Origin: Thermus amyloliquefaciens
GTDB lineage: Bacteria; Deinococcota; Deinococci; Deinococcales; Thermaceae
Assembly: GCF_000744885.1 (NCBI RefSeq)
Contig: NZ_JQMV01000003.1
Location: 1,984,001-2,048,000, forward strand
Reading direction: 5' to 3'
DNA length: 64,000 nt
Positions 25,461-33,435 of the stretch are shown here, in pieces; position 1 is the stretch's first letter; the number at the start of each line of letters is the position of its first letter. The notes beneath the pieces are model-generated. The model saw nothing but the letters and a program-made list of their open reading frames with translations, was not told the DNA's origin and made no database searches. The position numbers were made by a program, and so were the translations under genes.

Positions 25461-25868
25461 TTAATCCCAAAGGGTGCGCACACCCCCATAGGACCGCAAC
25501 CTCCCATCCCGGGTAATCAGGACCGCGGCCAGCTTCAAGGCGGTGGCCAGGATGAACCGGTCGGCAGGGTCAGGGTGGGGAAGGTCCAAGTAGGCGGCTT
25601 TTATCGCCACCCAGGCATCCAAGGGAACCACCTGGATGCCCGGAATCCTTAGGGCCGCATCCAGCCAGTCCATGGGGTCCATGGAAAAGACGATGCGCCC
25701 CTTGCGTGCCAAAACCGCCACCTCCCAAGGGGTGATGGCGGAAATGAAAAGGCGCTTTTCCCGGCGGGCCTCCTCTAGGTGAGCCCTAAGGGGTGAAGGG
25801 AGCATATCCGAGCCGGTTAGAAACCATACCCAGGCATGGGTGTCCAGAAGAAGGGGTGGGGCCTTCAC
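25461..25868 (-). CDS. PIN-domain toxin (VapC type)
   Basis: 135 residues from GTG 25868, which overlaps the antitoxin stop as GTGA. PIN acidic residues: D in LLLDTHAWVW (the THAWVW form is typical of Phd-paired VapC), E in TPWEVAVLARKG, and D residues in HPDPADRFILATA and ITRDGRL. Expected to be a ribonuclease neutralised by the upstream Phd-like protein. An upstream in-frame start at 25883 is less likely because it ignores the coupling. Confidence 0.9.
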   Translation of the reverse strand: MKAPPLLLDTHAWVWFLTGSDMLPSPLRAHLEEARREKRLFISAITPWEVAVLARKGRIVFSMDPMDWLDAALRIPGIQVVPLDAWVAIKAAYLDLPHPDPADRFILATALKLAAVLITRDGRLRSYGGVRTLWD

Positions 25869-26083
25869 GCCAGGGCCTCCCACCCTTCCCCCGTGGGTTC
25901 CAAGGGGTCTTGGTAGAGCACGAGGGTCCCCTTAAGCCTGTCCAGGTCATCCTCCTCCCGGTAGGGCTGGACCACCAAGACAGGCCGGCCCCGGTCCGTG
26001 AGGATCAAGGGCTCCCCTGTGGCCTCCACCTGGCGGAGGAGCTCGAGGGCATGGGCCTTAAAATAACTCTTGGACACCCTCAT
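25865..26083 (-). CDS. Phd/YefM-family antitoxin
   Basis: 72 residues from ATG 26083. The N-terminal Phd fold (RVSKSYFKAHALELLRQVE, then PLILTDRGRPVLVVQPY) binds DNA, and the C-terminal tail should bind the PIN toxin. I chose 26083 over an ATG 27 bases upstream because the TATTAT box and a palindromic operator lie between the two. GTGA overlap with the toxin gene keeps the two in ratio. Autoregulation is expected. Confidence 0.88.
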   Translation of the reverse strand: MRVSKSYFKAHALELLRQVEATGEPLILTDRGRPVLVVQPYREEDDLDRLKGTLVLYQDPLEPTGEGWEALA

Positions 26084-26121
26084 GACCAGGTCATAATACC
26101 TGGTCACCAACCTCCCCGCAA
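26084..26121 (-). promoter_or_regulatory. Promoter and palindromic operator of the Phd/VapC pair
   Basis: On the minus strand TTGCGG (26121-26116), 17 bases, TATTAT (26098-26093), 9 bases, ATG. A palindrome GACCAGGT-N6-ACCTGGTC (26084-26105) covers the -10 box. It is the obvious site for antitoxin autorepression. Confidence 0.68.
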
Positions 26122-26140
26122 GCCCTGGAGGCGACCGGTT

Positions 26141-27061
26141 TCATCCCGCCCCCACCGGGCTTAGGAGGGGTCTTTCCCCCTTTTCCCCCGCCCTTCCCCC
26201 CACCACCCTAAGGCCCAAGGGCTCTACCCAGGCCCGGTAGAGCCGGGCTTCCGGCAGAAGCTCCCCGTCGGCATGGGCAGGGACGGGATGAGGAAACTCC
26301 ACCACCACCTCCCGCCCGGCAAAGGCCACCACCTGGGGGTGGGAAAGGTGCTTGCCCAAAAGGAGCCGGGGCAGGATGAAGACCACCCCGGGCCGGGTGA
26401 AGGCGCGGGCCAGGATCACGGAGAACTGGCCATCCCGGGGATCGGCCATGGGGGCAATGGGGATGCCACCCCCATAGGCGGGCCCGTTCATTACCGCCAC
26501 CAGGAGCAGGGGTCCTCGGTGCACCTCCTCCCCGCCCACCACCACCCGCCCCTCGGGTAGGCGGAGCTCCCTAAGCACCCCGAAGAGGGCGTAAAGGTAG
26601 CGGGGCATGCCCCGGAGGAAGGAGGGGGCGGTGAGGGCCTTCTTGGCCACCAAGGCGTCAAAGCCGATGCCCAGAGAGGCCCCAAAGGGCTCGCCGTTTA
26701 CCCAGCAGAGGTCAATGGCCTCCTCTTGGGCAAAGAGGGCCCGTTCAAGGGCCTCGCCCCAAGGGAGCCCCTTCAGGCCCAGCATGCGGGCGAAGTCGTT
26801 GCCGCTGCCGATGGGCACCACCCCCAGCACCTTCTCCGTGCCCGCCAGGCCCCTTAGCACCTCGTGCACCGTCCCGTCCCCCCCCACGGCCACCACCCGC
26901 GCCCCCGGGGGGGCGCTTCGGGCAAGCTCCGTGGCGTGGCCCGGCCCCTCGGTGAGGAAGGCCCGGGCCCCCCGCTCCCGCGCCGCCTTGAGGATGGACC
27001 CGGAAAGCCTCCCCACCTTGCCCCGTCCCGCCGCCGGGTTTACGATGACCCACCTTTCCAC
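26141..27061 (-). CDS. Diacylglycerol/lipid kinase family protein (YegS/BmrU-like)
   Basis: 306 residues. The nucleotide-binding GGDGTVHEVLRGL and the later GSGNDFARMLGL are diagnostic of the DAGK catalytic domain. The N-terminal VNPAAGRGKV is the family start. Likely phosphorylates a lipid such as diacylglycerol or a sphingoid-like compound at the membrane. The substrate is not readable. Start is GTG 27061, 6 bases after TAGAAT on the minus strand, which overlaps the -10 of the divergent gene. Confidence 0.9.
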   Translation of the reverse strand: MERWVIVNPAAGRGKVGRLSGSILKAARERGARAFLTEGPGHATELARSAPPGARVVAVGGDGTVHEVLRGLAGTEKVLGVVPIGSGNDFARMLGLKGLPWGEALERALFAQEEAIDLCWVNGEPFGASLGIGFDALVAKKALTAPSFLRGMPRYLYALFGVLRELRLPEGRVVVGGEEVHRGPLLLVAVMNGPAYGGGIPIAPMADPRDGQFSVILARAFTRPGVVFILPRLLLGKHLSHPQVVAFAGREVVVEFPHPVPAHADGELLPEARLYRAWVEPLGLRVVGGRAGEKGERPLLSPVGAG

Positions 27062-27066
27062 CCCCG

Positions 27067-27073
27067 TATTCTA
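27067..27073. promoter_or_regulatory. Overlapping divergent -10 boxes
   Basis: TATTCT (27067-27072, plus) and TAGAAT (27073-27068, minus) share five bases. Each lies 6-7 bases from the start codon of its gene. Confidence 0.5.
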
Positions 27074-27079
27074 TGGACC

Positions 27080-27718
27080 ATGGGTCTCCTCACCCACTTC
27101 CTGCAAGGCCCCCACCCCAAGACCGCCCTCCTCCTCACCCGGGCGGGGCCGGTGGAAAACCCGGAACACGCGCTTTACAGCCATCCAGGCCTTCCGCTTT
27201 CGCCAAAGGGCAGGCAGGCCCTCCGCGCCCTGGCCGGGCTAGCCCGGGGCTACCCCGTGGCCTGGGTCTACGCCGCGGATAGCCTGGCCGAGGCCGAGGC
27301 GGCGGGGCTTCTGGCGGAGGCCCTAGGGGTGCCCTTCACCCTCCTCCCCGAGCTCAGGGAACGGGGCTGGGGGGAATGGGAAGGGCTCAGCTTTGCGGAG
27401 GTAAGGGCGCGCTTCCCCCAGGAGGTGAAGGCCTGGCTTCAGGACGAGGCGGGCTTCGCACCCCCCGGGGGGGAGAGCCTGCGGGAAGCCTGGGAGCGGG
27501 GTAGGCGGGCGGTGCTGGGCCTGCTGGCCCGGCACCGGGGCCAGGCCCTCCTCCTGGTGGGGAACTGCACGGTAAACCGGGCGGCCCTTTCCCTAGCCCT
27601 CCCCCTCCCCCCGGAGGAGGGGCTAAGGCTGGAGCAGGACTACGGGAAGCTCTCCGTGGTGGAGTTCTACGGGGAGGAGGGGGTGGTGAAGGCCCTCAAC
27701 CTGGAGGGGTGTCCCTAG
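27080..27718 (+). CDS. Histidine-phosphatase-fold protein lacking both catalytic histidines
   Basis: 212 residues with the phosphoglycerate mutase-like fold: LRERGWGEWEGLSFAEV and the overall order match the superfamily. The catalytic RHG reads RAG (R21-A22-G23 in LLLTRAGPVENPE). The second catalytic His, normally in VSHGG, is replaced (LLVGNCTVNRAAL, N162). The R-A of the SxLxRAxxT motif is also changed (SLAEAEAAG). It is therefore probably a non-enzymatic paralogue or a sensor. Start ATG 27080, 7 bases after TATTCT. Confidence 0.8.
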   Translation: MGLLTHFLQGPHPKTALLLTRAGPVENPEHALYSHPGLPLSPKGRQALRALAGLARGYPVAWVYAADSLAEAEAAGLLAEALGVPFTLLPELRERGWGEWEGLSFAEVRARFPQEVKAWLQDEAGFAPPGGESLREAWERGRRAVLGLLARHRGQALLLVGNCTVNRAALSLALPLPPEEGLRLEQDYGKLSVVEFYGEEGVVKALNLEGCP

Positions 27719-27752
27719 GCAGGGAGAAGGGCGAGGGGAGTAAACTGAGGGC

Positions 27753-28607
27753 ATGATCCGGCCCGTGGCCCGCCAGGACCTTCCGGGGCTTTTGAAGCTC
27801 CTTCGCTGGATGGACGAAAGCCCCAAGCGGGGGGTCCTGGCCCCGGAGGCCCGGGACCTTTCGGAGCTGGCGGAGGAGCTGGAGGACGGCCTGGTCCTCC
27901 TTAGGGACGGGGAAGTGGCGGGGTACGTGGGGCTGTACGCCTTCTGGGATGGCGCGGCCCTCGAGGGGCCCCTGGCCTACCGGGAGGAGGACCTTCCCCC
28001 CCTTCTCCAGGCCGCGGAGGAACGGGCCCGGGAGCTTCGCGTGGAACGGCTTTACGCCTTTCCCCGGGAGGAGAACCGCGCGGTGCGGGAAGCCCTGGAG
28101 CAGGCCGACTACGGCCTCCTGCACCTCACCTACTTCTTCGTTAAGGACCCGGAGGGCCTGGACTACCCGCCCCCTGAGGGCGTGGTCATCCGACGGGGTT
28201 TTCCCGGCCCCGGGGTCTACCGGGAACTGTACCGGGAGAGCGAGGAGGGCTGGGCCCTGCGCCTCAAGTGGACGGACGAGGAGCTTTGGGAACACTTCCA
28301 GGACCCCCATGTCCACCTCCTGGTGGCCTACCGGGGGGACGAACCCGTGGGCCTGGCCGAGGTGGAGCTGGAGGAAGGGGAGGCCAGCGTGGCCTATATC
28401 GGCGTGGTGCCCCAGGCCCGGGGCCAGGGCATCGGGCGGGCCCTCCTGGCGGAAGCGGCGAGGCTGGCCAAGAAGAAGGGCGCCACCCTCCTCAGGGTCC
28501 GGGCCCACGACCACGAGACCGGGGCCCTGGAGCTTTACCGCAACCTGGGCTTCAGCCTCGAGGAGGCGGTGGCCACCTACGCCAAGGAGCTCAAGGCCAG
28601 GCGGTAG
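27753..28607 (+). CDS. Tandem GNAT acetyltransferase
   Basis: 284 residues forming two GNAT-like halves. The N-terminal half (about 1-135) is degenerate. The C-terminal half (about 147-284) has a good acetyl-CoA motif, VVPQARGQGIGRALLAEAARLA, and the following DHETGALELYRNLGFS. Acetyl-CoA-dependent N-acetyltransferase, substrate unknown (amine, peptide or antibiotic). A TAAACT box 6 bases before the ATG suggests a leaderless mRNA. Its last 31 bases overlap a convergent gene. Confidence 0.85.
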   Translation: MIRPVARQDLPGLLKLLRWMDESPKRGVLAPEARDLSELAEELEDGLVLLRDGEVAGYVGLYAFWDGAALEGPLAYREEDLPPLLQAAEERARELRVERLYAFPREENRAVREALEQADYGLLHLTYFFVKDPEGLDYPPPEGVVIRRGFPGPGVYRELYRESEEGWALRLKWTDEELWEHFQDPHVHLLVAYRGDEPVGLAEVELEEGEASVAYIGVVPQARGQGIGRALLAEAARLAKKKGATLLRVRAHDHETGALELYRNLGFSLEEAVATYAKELKARR

Positions 28608-29470
28608 GTCTCGGCGTGGGCCTCCACCGTGAGCCGGGGGTCGCGGTTGTACCCCCCGCCCATCACCACCACCAAGGGCACCCCCAAGGCCTTCACCATG
28701 CGGAACACCCGTTCATCCCGCCTCCTCACCCCTTCCGGGCTCAAAGCCAAGCGGCCAAACCGGTCCCCCTTTAGCACGTCCACCCCGGCGTTGTAGAAAA
28801 CCAGACCCGGGCGGAAGGCCTGGGCCTCCTCCAAGGCCACGTCCAGGGCCCAAAGATAGGCCTCGTCCCCCACCCCGTCGGGAAGCCCCACGTCCAGGTC
28901 GCTCCGCTCCTTCCTCAAGGGGTAGTTCCGCTCCCCATGAAGGGAAAGGGTGAAGACCGTGGGATCGTGCTGAAAGAACACCGCCGTGCCGTTCCCCTGG
29001 TGGGCGTCCAGGTCCACTACGAGGATCCGGCCGGCAAAACCCTCCCGCCTCAGCCAGGCCACGGCCACGGCCACGTCGTTGAAAAGGCTATACCCCTCGG
29101 CCCGGTCGGGGAAGGCGTGGTGGGTGCCCCCGGAGAGGTTGAGGCCAAGCCCCCCCTCCAGGGCGTCCAGGGCCGCGGCCAGGGTGCCCCCGGCGGCGTG
29201 GAGGGCCCGCCTCAGGAGGCTTGGGCTGAAGGGGAGGCCCAGGCGCAAGGACTCCTCCCGGGAAAGCCCCTGGGTGAAAAGCCTTTCCAGGTATTCCTGG
29301 TGGTGGGCCAGGCGGAGGGCCTCCTCCGGCACCTCGGGGGCGGGCAGGATGGGAAGGAGTCCCTTTAGGGCCTCCGCCACCCCCTGGTACTTGTAGAGGG
29401 GGAAGGGGTGGCCCTCGGGGAGGTCCACCCTCAGGTGGGCGGTGGAGTAGGCCCGCACGCCTCCCATCAT
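28577..29470 (-). CDS. Histone-deacetylase-family (AcuC/acetylpolyamine amidohydrolase-like) protein
   Basis: 297 residues from ATG 29470, preceded by AGGGAGG and TATTCT. The zinc-hydrolase motifs of the arginase/deacetylase fold are intact: GGTHHAFPDRAEGYSLFND, VVDLDAHQGNGTA (Asp and His ligands), NAGVDVLKGDRFG (Asp ligand) and VMGGGYNRD with the catalytic Tyr. Bacterial members deacetylate acetyl-CoA synthetase, polyamines or other amines. A GNAT gene is directly next to it (convergent), which is suggestive of an acetylation/deacetylation pair but not proof. Confidence 0.9.
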   Translation of the reverse strand: MMGGVRAYSTAHLRVDLPEGHPFPLYKYQGVAEALKGLLPILPAPEVPEEALRLAHHQEYLERLFTQGLSREESLRLGLPFSPSLLRRALHAAGGTLAAALDALEGGLGLNLSGGTHHAFPDRAEGYSLFNDVAVAVAWLRREGFAGRILVVDLDAHQGNGTAVFFQHDPTVFTLSLHGERNYPLRKERSDLDVGLPDGVGDEAYLWALDVALEEAQAFRPGLVFYNAGVDVLKGDRFGRLALSPEGVRRRDERVFRMVKALGVPLVVVMGGGYNRDPRLTVEAHAETYRLALSSLA

Positions 29471-29483
29471 CCTCCCTTGGAGC

Positions 29484-29493
29484 AGAATAGAGT
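29484..29493. promoter_or_regulatory. Overlapping divergent -10 boxes
   Basis: TATTCT (29489-29484, minus) serves the deacetylase-like gene and TAGAGT (29488-29493, plus) the phosphoesterase gene. The plus-strand box is 5 bases from its TTG start. Confidence 0.42.
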
Positions 29494-29498
29494 GGAGC

Positions 29499-30116
29499 TT
29501 GCGTCTCCTTGTCCTCGCCGACCAGACCCACCCCCACGTCCACTCCCCCCGCTTCCCGGAAAACCTGGGCCCCTTCGACCTGGTCCTGGGGGCGGGGGAC
29601 CTACCGGGGGAGTACCTGGAGTACGTGGCCAGCAAGGTGGCGGTGCCTGTTCTCTATGTGCCCGGCAACCACGGGGAGGAGTGGGTGGGGGAGGGGCAGG
29701 AGAGGCGGCGGCCGGGGGGGGCGGTGAACCTCCACGGCCGGCTCTTCGCCCACCGGGGCCTCCTCCTCTACGGGGTGGGCGGGGTGCCCCGCTACCGGGA
29801 GGGGGAGGGGCAGCTCTCCGAGGGGGAGCTGCTGGCCCTAGCCCTGAAGCCCCTCTTCCTCCTGCCCCGCAGGCTCCTCTGGGGGCATGGGGTGGACGTC
29901 CTCCTCACCCACGCCCCGCCCCCGGGCCCCACGGCCGGGGAGGGCTTCCCCCACCGGGGAAGCCCCGCCTTCCTCCTCCTCCACCGCCTCCTCCGCCCCC
30001 GGCTCCACGTGCACGGCCACGTCCCCCTCCTCGGGGCCCCCTCCTTCCGCCGCCACCGCACCCCCCTGGGGGTGGAGGTGGTCCACGTCCAGGGCTACGC
30101 CCTCCTCAGCCTTTGA
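29499..30116 (+). CDS. Calcineurin-like metallophosphoesterase
   Basis: 205 residues from a TTG start. Metal motifs in order: LVLADQTHPHVH (D and H; the usual DxH is stretched), LVLGAGDLPG (D), YVPGNHGEEW (N-H), LLTHAPP (H) and LHVHGHVPLLG (H-x-H). This is a two-metal phosphoesterase site. Substrate unknown; small members act on phosphodiesters, cyclic nucleotides or nucleic acids. Its end overlaps trmL by 11 bases in convergent orientation. Confidence 0.85.
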   Translation: MRLLVLADQTHPHVHSPRFPENLGPFDLVLGAGDLPGEYLEYVASKVAVPVLYVPGNHGEEWVGEGQERRRPGGAVNLHGRLFAHRGLLLYGVGGVPRYREGEGQLSEGELLALALKPLFLLPRRLLWGHGVDVLLTHAPPPGPTAGEGFPHRGSPAFLLLHRLLRPRLHVHGHVPLLGAPSFRRHRTPLGVEVVHVQGYALLSL

Positions 30117-30552
30117 GTTGGCGGTAGGCCTCGTAGGCCGCCACCCCCACGGCCACCGCCAGGTTCAGGGAGCGCACCGGCCCCGGCATGGGGATCCGGA
30201 CCCCGGGAAAGCGGGCCAGGATCTCCGGGGGAAGCCCCCGGGTCTCGGGGCCGAAGAGGAGGTAGTCCCCCTCTTGGAACCGCACCCCGTAAAGCCCCCC
30301 CTCGGCCCGGGCGCTGAAGGCCAGGACCCGGGCCCCGGGGGGCATGGCCTCCAGAAAAGCCTCCCAGCTGTCGTGGACCCTGAGGTCCACGTGGGGCCAG
30401 TAGTCCAGACCCGCCCGGAGAAGCCGCTTGTCCCCCAAGCGGAAGCCCAAGGGGCGGATGAGGTGCAGGGGAAAGCCCAAGGCGGCGGCGGTGCGGGCGA
30501 TGTTCCCGGTGTTCTGGGGGATCTCCGGTTGGTAAAGGACCAGGTGCACCAC
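30106..30552 (-). CDS. trmL: tRNA (cytidine/uridine-34-2'-O)-methyltransferase
   Basis: 148 residues, the minimal SPOUT methyltransferase size typical of TrmL. Knot motifs: PQNTGNIARTAAALG at the N-terminus (PEIPQNTGN), LLFGPETRGLPPEIL (motif 2) and RSLNLAVAVGVAAYEAYRQL (motif 3). Methylates the wobble ribose of certain tRNA-Leu in E. coli using S-adenosylmethionine. Begins 3 bases after the AlbA_2 gene, so both are one transcript. Confidence 0.92.
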   Translation of the reverse strand: MVHLVLYQPEIPQNTGNIARTAAALGFPLHLIRPLGFRLGDKRLLRAGLDYWPHVDLRVHDSWEAFLEAMPPGARVLAFSARAEGGLYGVRFQEGDYLLFGPETRGLPPEILARFPGVRIPMPGPVRSLNLAVAVGVAAYEAYRQLKG

Positions 30553-30555
30553 CGC

Positions 30556-32094
30556 CTACCCCCTCCTGCGGTAGCGGGTGGCCGCCCCTCGGCCCACCCG
30601 CTCCACCCGGCCCTCCCGGATGAGGCGGTTCAGAAGGCCCAGGGCCGCCTTGGGGGAAAGGCCCAGGGGGCCTTCCAGCTCCCGGCGGGCTCGAGGGGTC
30701 TCCAGAAGGGCCAGAAGCCGCTCCGCCAAGGGGTCTTTCCGGGAGAGGTGGTAAAGGCCCCCCTCCCGGCGCAAAAGGCCCATGCGCTCCATCCGGGTGA
30801 GGACCCTACGGGCCGCCTCCGGGGGAAGCTGGAGGGCCCGGGTCATCTCCTCCAAGCCGGCCTGCCCTACCCGGCGCAGGTGGCCCACAACGATCAGGTG
30901 GTCCAGGCTGAAGCCGCCCAACCGCTCCTGGGCCTCGGCGATCTCCCGCACGAAGGCCTCGTCCAGCTCGGGGTTGTAGAGGACCAGGGTGAGGGCTTCG
31001 GGAAAGAGGCGGTACTCCGGGGGCTCCTTGCCGTACTTGAGGAGGAGGCGGTACATCTTGTCCACCCCGCTCCCCGCCCGCTCCACGTAACCCAGGCGGT
31101 AAAGGGCCTCGGCCAGGCGGGGGTTGCGCCTCTTGGGAGGGTGGCGGAGAACGTTCTCCGGGGTGATGCCCGGGGGGAAGCCCCCGGGGTTTGAGATCTC
31201 CAGGCGGTCCCGGCGGTGGTGCACCTGGATGGCGTCCGGGCTTTGCCAGTCCCGGTGGACCAGGGCGTTGAGGAGGGCCTCCCGGTAAACCTCCCCGTCA
31301 AAGTCCCAGACCTCGAGGCGGAAAAGCCCCACCGTGAGGTAGCGCACCCGGTTCCTGGCCTGGATGAGGTCGCGAAGCCGCTCCAAGAGGGCAGGTATGG
31401 GGCGGAGGATGTCCTCCCGAAAGGTGTACCCCTCCTCCCCCTCGTGGAAGTAGTAGCTCACCTCCGCCTGGGGGAGAAGCCGCCTTAGGGCCAAAGGGGT
31501 GCCCGCCAGGAGGAGGCCGGCCACCGTGGGCTTCTCCTCCCCCTCCACCCGCTCCAAAAGGCCTAGGGCGAAGAGGAGCTCCAAATCGGGCAGGGCCGCC
31601 AGGTTGCTCCCCCGCTCCTCCAGGATGCGCCTTAGGCGGAGCACCTCCACCGGGTCCAGGTCGGAAAGGCTGGCCGCCGGCAACACCTGGGCGGTGAAGT
31701 CGGGGTCGGGAAGGGCCTGGCCCAGCTTGAGCTCGGTGAGCCGCTTGCCGTCCCAAAAAGGCACCCGCCCCGCCCCCACGGCGATGGCCGAGGGGCTTTG
31801 GGGCAGGTGGAGGGCCAGCACCTTCCCCTCGGGCCCCTCCACCACCTCCACGTAGGGCAGGAGGAGGCCCTGGGTGAGCTGGAAAAGGGCGTGGGTGATC
31901 TGCAGGGGGTGGATCTCCGAGGCCCCCAGCACCCTTCCCTCCGGGCTCACCCCCAGGAAGAGGGTGCCCCCCTTGTGGTTGGCCAGGCCCGCGGCGTAGC
32001 GGGCCAGCTCCTCCGGGGAGAGGTCCTGGGGCAGGAAGAGGGTGCGCTCATCCTGCCCCGCGGAAAGCCGCTCCAAGAGTTCTTCCCACGTCAC
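30556..32094 (-). CDS. AlbA_2 (Schlafen-like) DNA-binding protein, COG2865 type
   Basis: 512 residues. N-terminal AlbA_2 domain (about 20-120; YAAGLANHKGGTLFLGVSPEGRV is the family core), a middle ATP-binding-like region with LLNALVHRDW and ISNPGGFPPGITPEN, then GYVERAGSGVDKMYRLL. The C-terminus (about 385-512) contains two winged-helix units (LGGFSLDHLIVVGHLRRVGQ and LLALLETPRARREL). A putative transcription regulator or nucleic-acid helicase relative. Target unknown. GTG start, 7 bases after TAAACT (32107-32102, minus strand). Confidence 0.82.
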   Translation of the reverse strand: MTWEELLERLSAGQDERTLFLPQDLSPEELARYAAGLANHKGGTLFLGVSPEGRVLGASEIHPLQITHALFQLTQGLLLPYVEVVEGPEGKVLALHLPQSPSAIAVGAGRVPFWDGKRLTELKLGQALPDPDFTAQVLPAASLSDLDPVEVLRLRRILEERGSNLAALPDLELLFALGLLERVEGEEKPTVAGLLLAGTPLALRRLLPQAEVSYYFHEGEEGYTFREDILRPIPALLERLRDLIQARNRVRYLTVGLFRLEVWDFDGEVYREALLNALVHRDWQSPDAIQVHHRRDRLEISNPGGFPPGITPENVLRHPPKRRNPRLAEALYRLGYVERAGSGVDKMYRLLLKYGKEPPEYRLFPEALTLVLYNPELDEAFVREIAEAQERLGGFSLDHLIVVGHLRRVGQAGLEEMTRALQLPPEAARRVLTRMERMGLLRREGGLYHLSRKDPLAERLLALLETPRARRELEGPLGLSPKAALGLLNRLIREGRVERVGRGAATRYRRRG

Positions 32095-32154
32095 GGGCCA
32101 CAGTTTAAGGGGAAGACCCTATTCCTGGCGGCAAGCGGCTTCCCAGGACCGGCC

Positions 32155-33435
32155 TTGGCAGAGGGGGTGGACGGGGCGGCCACGGCCTGGATGCTGGTCG
32201 CCACGGCCTTGGTGCTCCTCATGACCCCGGCCTTGGCCTTCTTCTACGGGGGGCTGGTGCGGAGCAAAAACGCCTTGAACACCACGATGATGAGCTTCGC
32301 CGCCCTGGGCTTCGTGGGGGTGGGCTGGGCGCTTCTCGGCTACAGCCTGGCCTTCGCCGAGGGCGGCCCTTGGCTGGGGGGCCTGGGGCACGCCCTGCTG
32401 AAGGGGGAGGGCCTCGAGGCCAAAGGGGAGATCCCCCACCTCCTCTTCATGGCCTTCCAGGGCACCTTCGCCATCACCACCGCCGCCCTCCTCACCGGAG
32501 CCCTGGTGGAGAGGATGCGCTTTCCCGCCCTGCTCCTCTTCCTCACCCTTTGGGGACTCCTGGTGTACGCCCCCCTGGCCCACTGGGTCTGGGGCGGGGG
32601 CTTCTTGGGGGCCATGGGGGCCTTGGACTTCGCCGGGGGCACGGTGGTGCACATCAACGCCGGGGTGGCGGCCCTGGTGGGAGCCCTGGTGCTGGGGGCC
32701 CGAAAGGACTATGGACGGCAGGCCCTCCTGCCCCACAACGTCCCCTTTACCCTTCTAGGCGCCGCCCTCCTCTGGTTCGGCTGGTTCGGGTTCAACGGGG
32801 GTAGCGCCTTGGCCTCGGGGGAGCTGGCCGCCTTGGCTTTCGCCAACACCATGCTGGCCCCCGCCGCCACCTTGGTGGTCTGGGCCCTTTTGGACCTCCT
32901 GCGCACCGGCAAGGTCACGGCCGTGGGTCTGGCCACGGCCATGGTGGTGGGCCTGGTGGCCATCACCCCGGCGGCGGGCTTCGTCTCCCCTCTTTCCGCC
33001 CTCGTGCTGGGTGCGGTAAGCGCCTTCCCCAGCTACTTCTTCCTCCTCTGGCGGCCAAGAAGCCGCCTGGACGACTCCCTGGACGTCTTCGGCGCCCACG
33101 GCCTCGCCGGCATCACCGGGGCCCTCCTCACCGGCCTCCTGGCGGAAAAGGCCTGGAACGGGATGGCGGATGGGTTCCTCTTCGGCAACCCCGCCCAGCT
33201 GGGGGTGCAAGCCCTGGCGGTGGCGGTGGCCATCGCCTACACCGCCCTGGCCACCTTCCTCCTCCTCAAGCTCACGGGCCTCCTCACCCCCTTGCGGGCC
33301 AGCCCCAAGGAGGAGGGGCTGGGCCTGGACGTCACCCAGCACGGGGAGGAGGCCTACGTGGAAGGGGAAGGGGCCATCCTGGTGCTCCCCGAGGCCACCC
33401 CCCCAGGACTTAAGCCCGCAGGAGGTGAGGCATGA
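32155..33435 (+). CDS. amt: Ammonium transporter
   Basis: Amt/Rh channel with 11 membrane segments. Family marks: FFYGGLVRSKNALNTTMMSF, the twin pore histidines in GGTVVHINAGVAAL and VFGAHGLAGITGALL. The start is uncertain. A convincing signal peptide (KGKTLFLAAS... ending PALA/EG) is encoded just upstream in frame from 32107, but no ATG, GTG or TTG precedes it. I give TTG 32155 as the first usable start. Overlaps glnK as ATGA. Confidence 0.9.
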   Translation: MAEGVDGAATAWMLVATALVLLMTPALAFFYGGLVRSKNALNTTMMSFAALGFVGVGWALLGYSLAFAEGGPWLGGLGHALLKGEGLEAKGEIPHLLFMAFQGTFAITTAALLTGALVERMRFPALLLFLTLWGLLVYAPLAHWVWGGGFLGAMGALDFAGGTVVHINAGVAALVGALVLGARKDYGRQALLPHNVPFTLLGAALLWFGWFGFNGGSALASGELAALAFANTMLAPAATLVVWALLDLLRTGKVTAVGLATAMVVGLVAITPAAGFVSPLSALVLGAVSAFPSYFFLLWRPRSRLDDSLDVFGAHGLAGITGALLTGLLAEKAWNGMADGFLFGNPAQLGVQALAVAVAIAYTALATFLLLKLTGLLTPLRASPKEEGLGLDVTQHGEEAYVEGEGAILVLPEATPPGLKPAGGEA

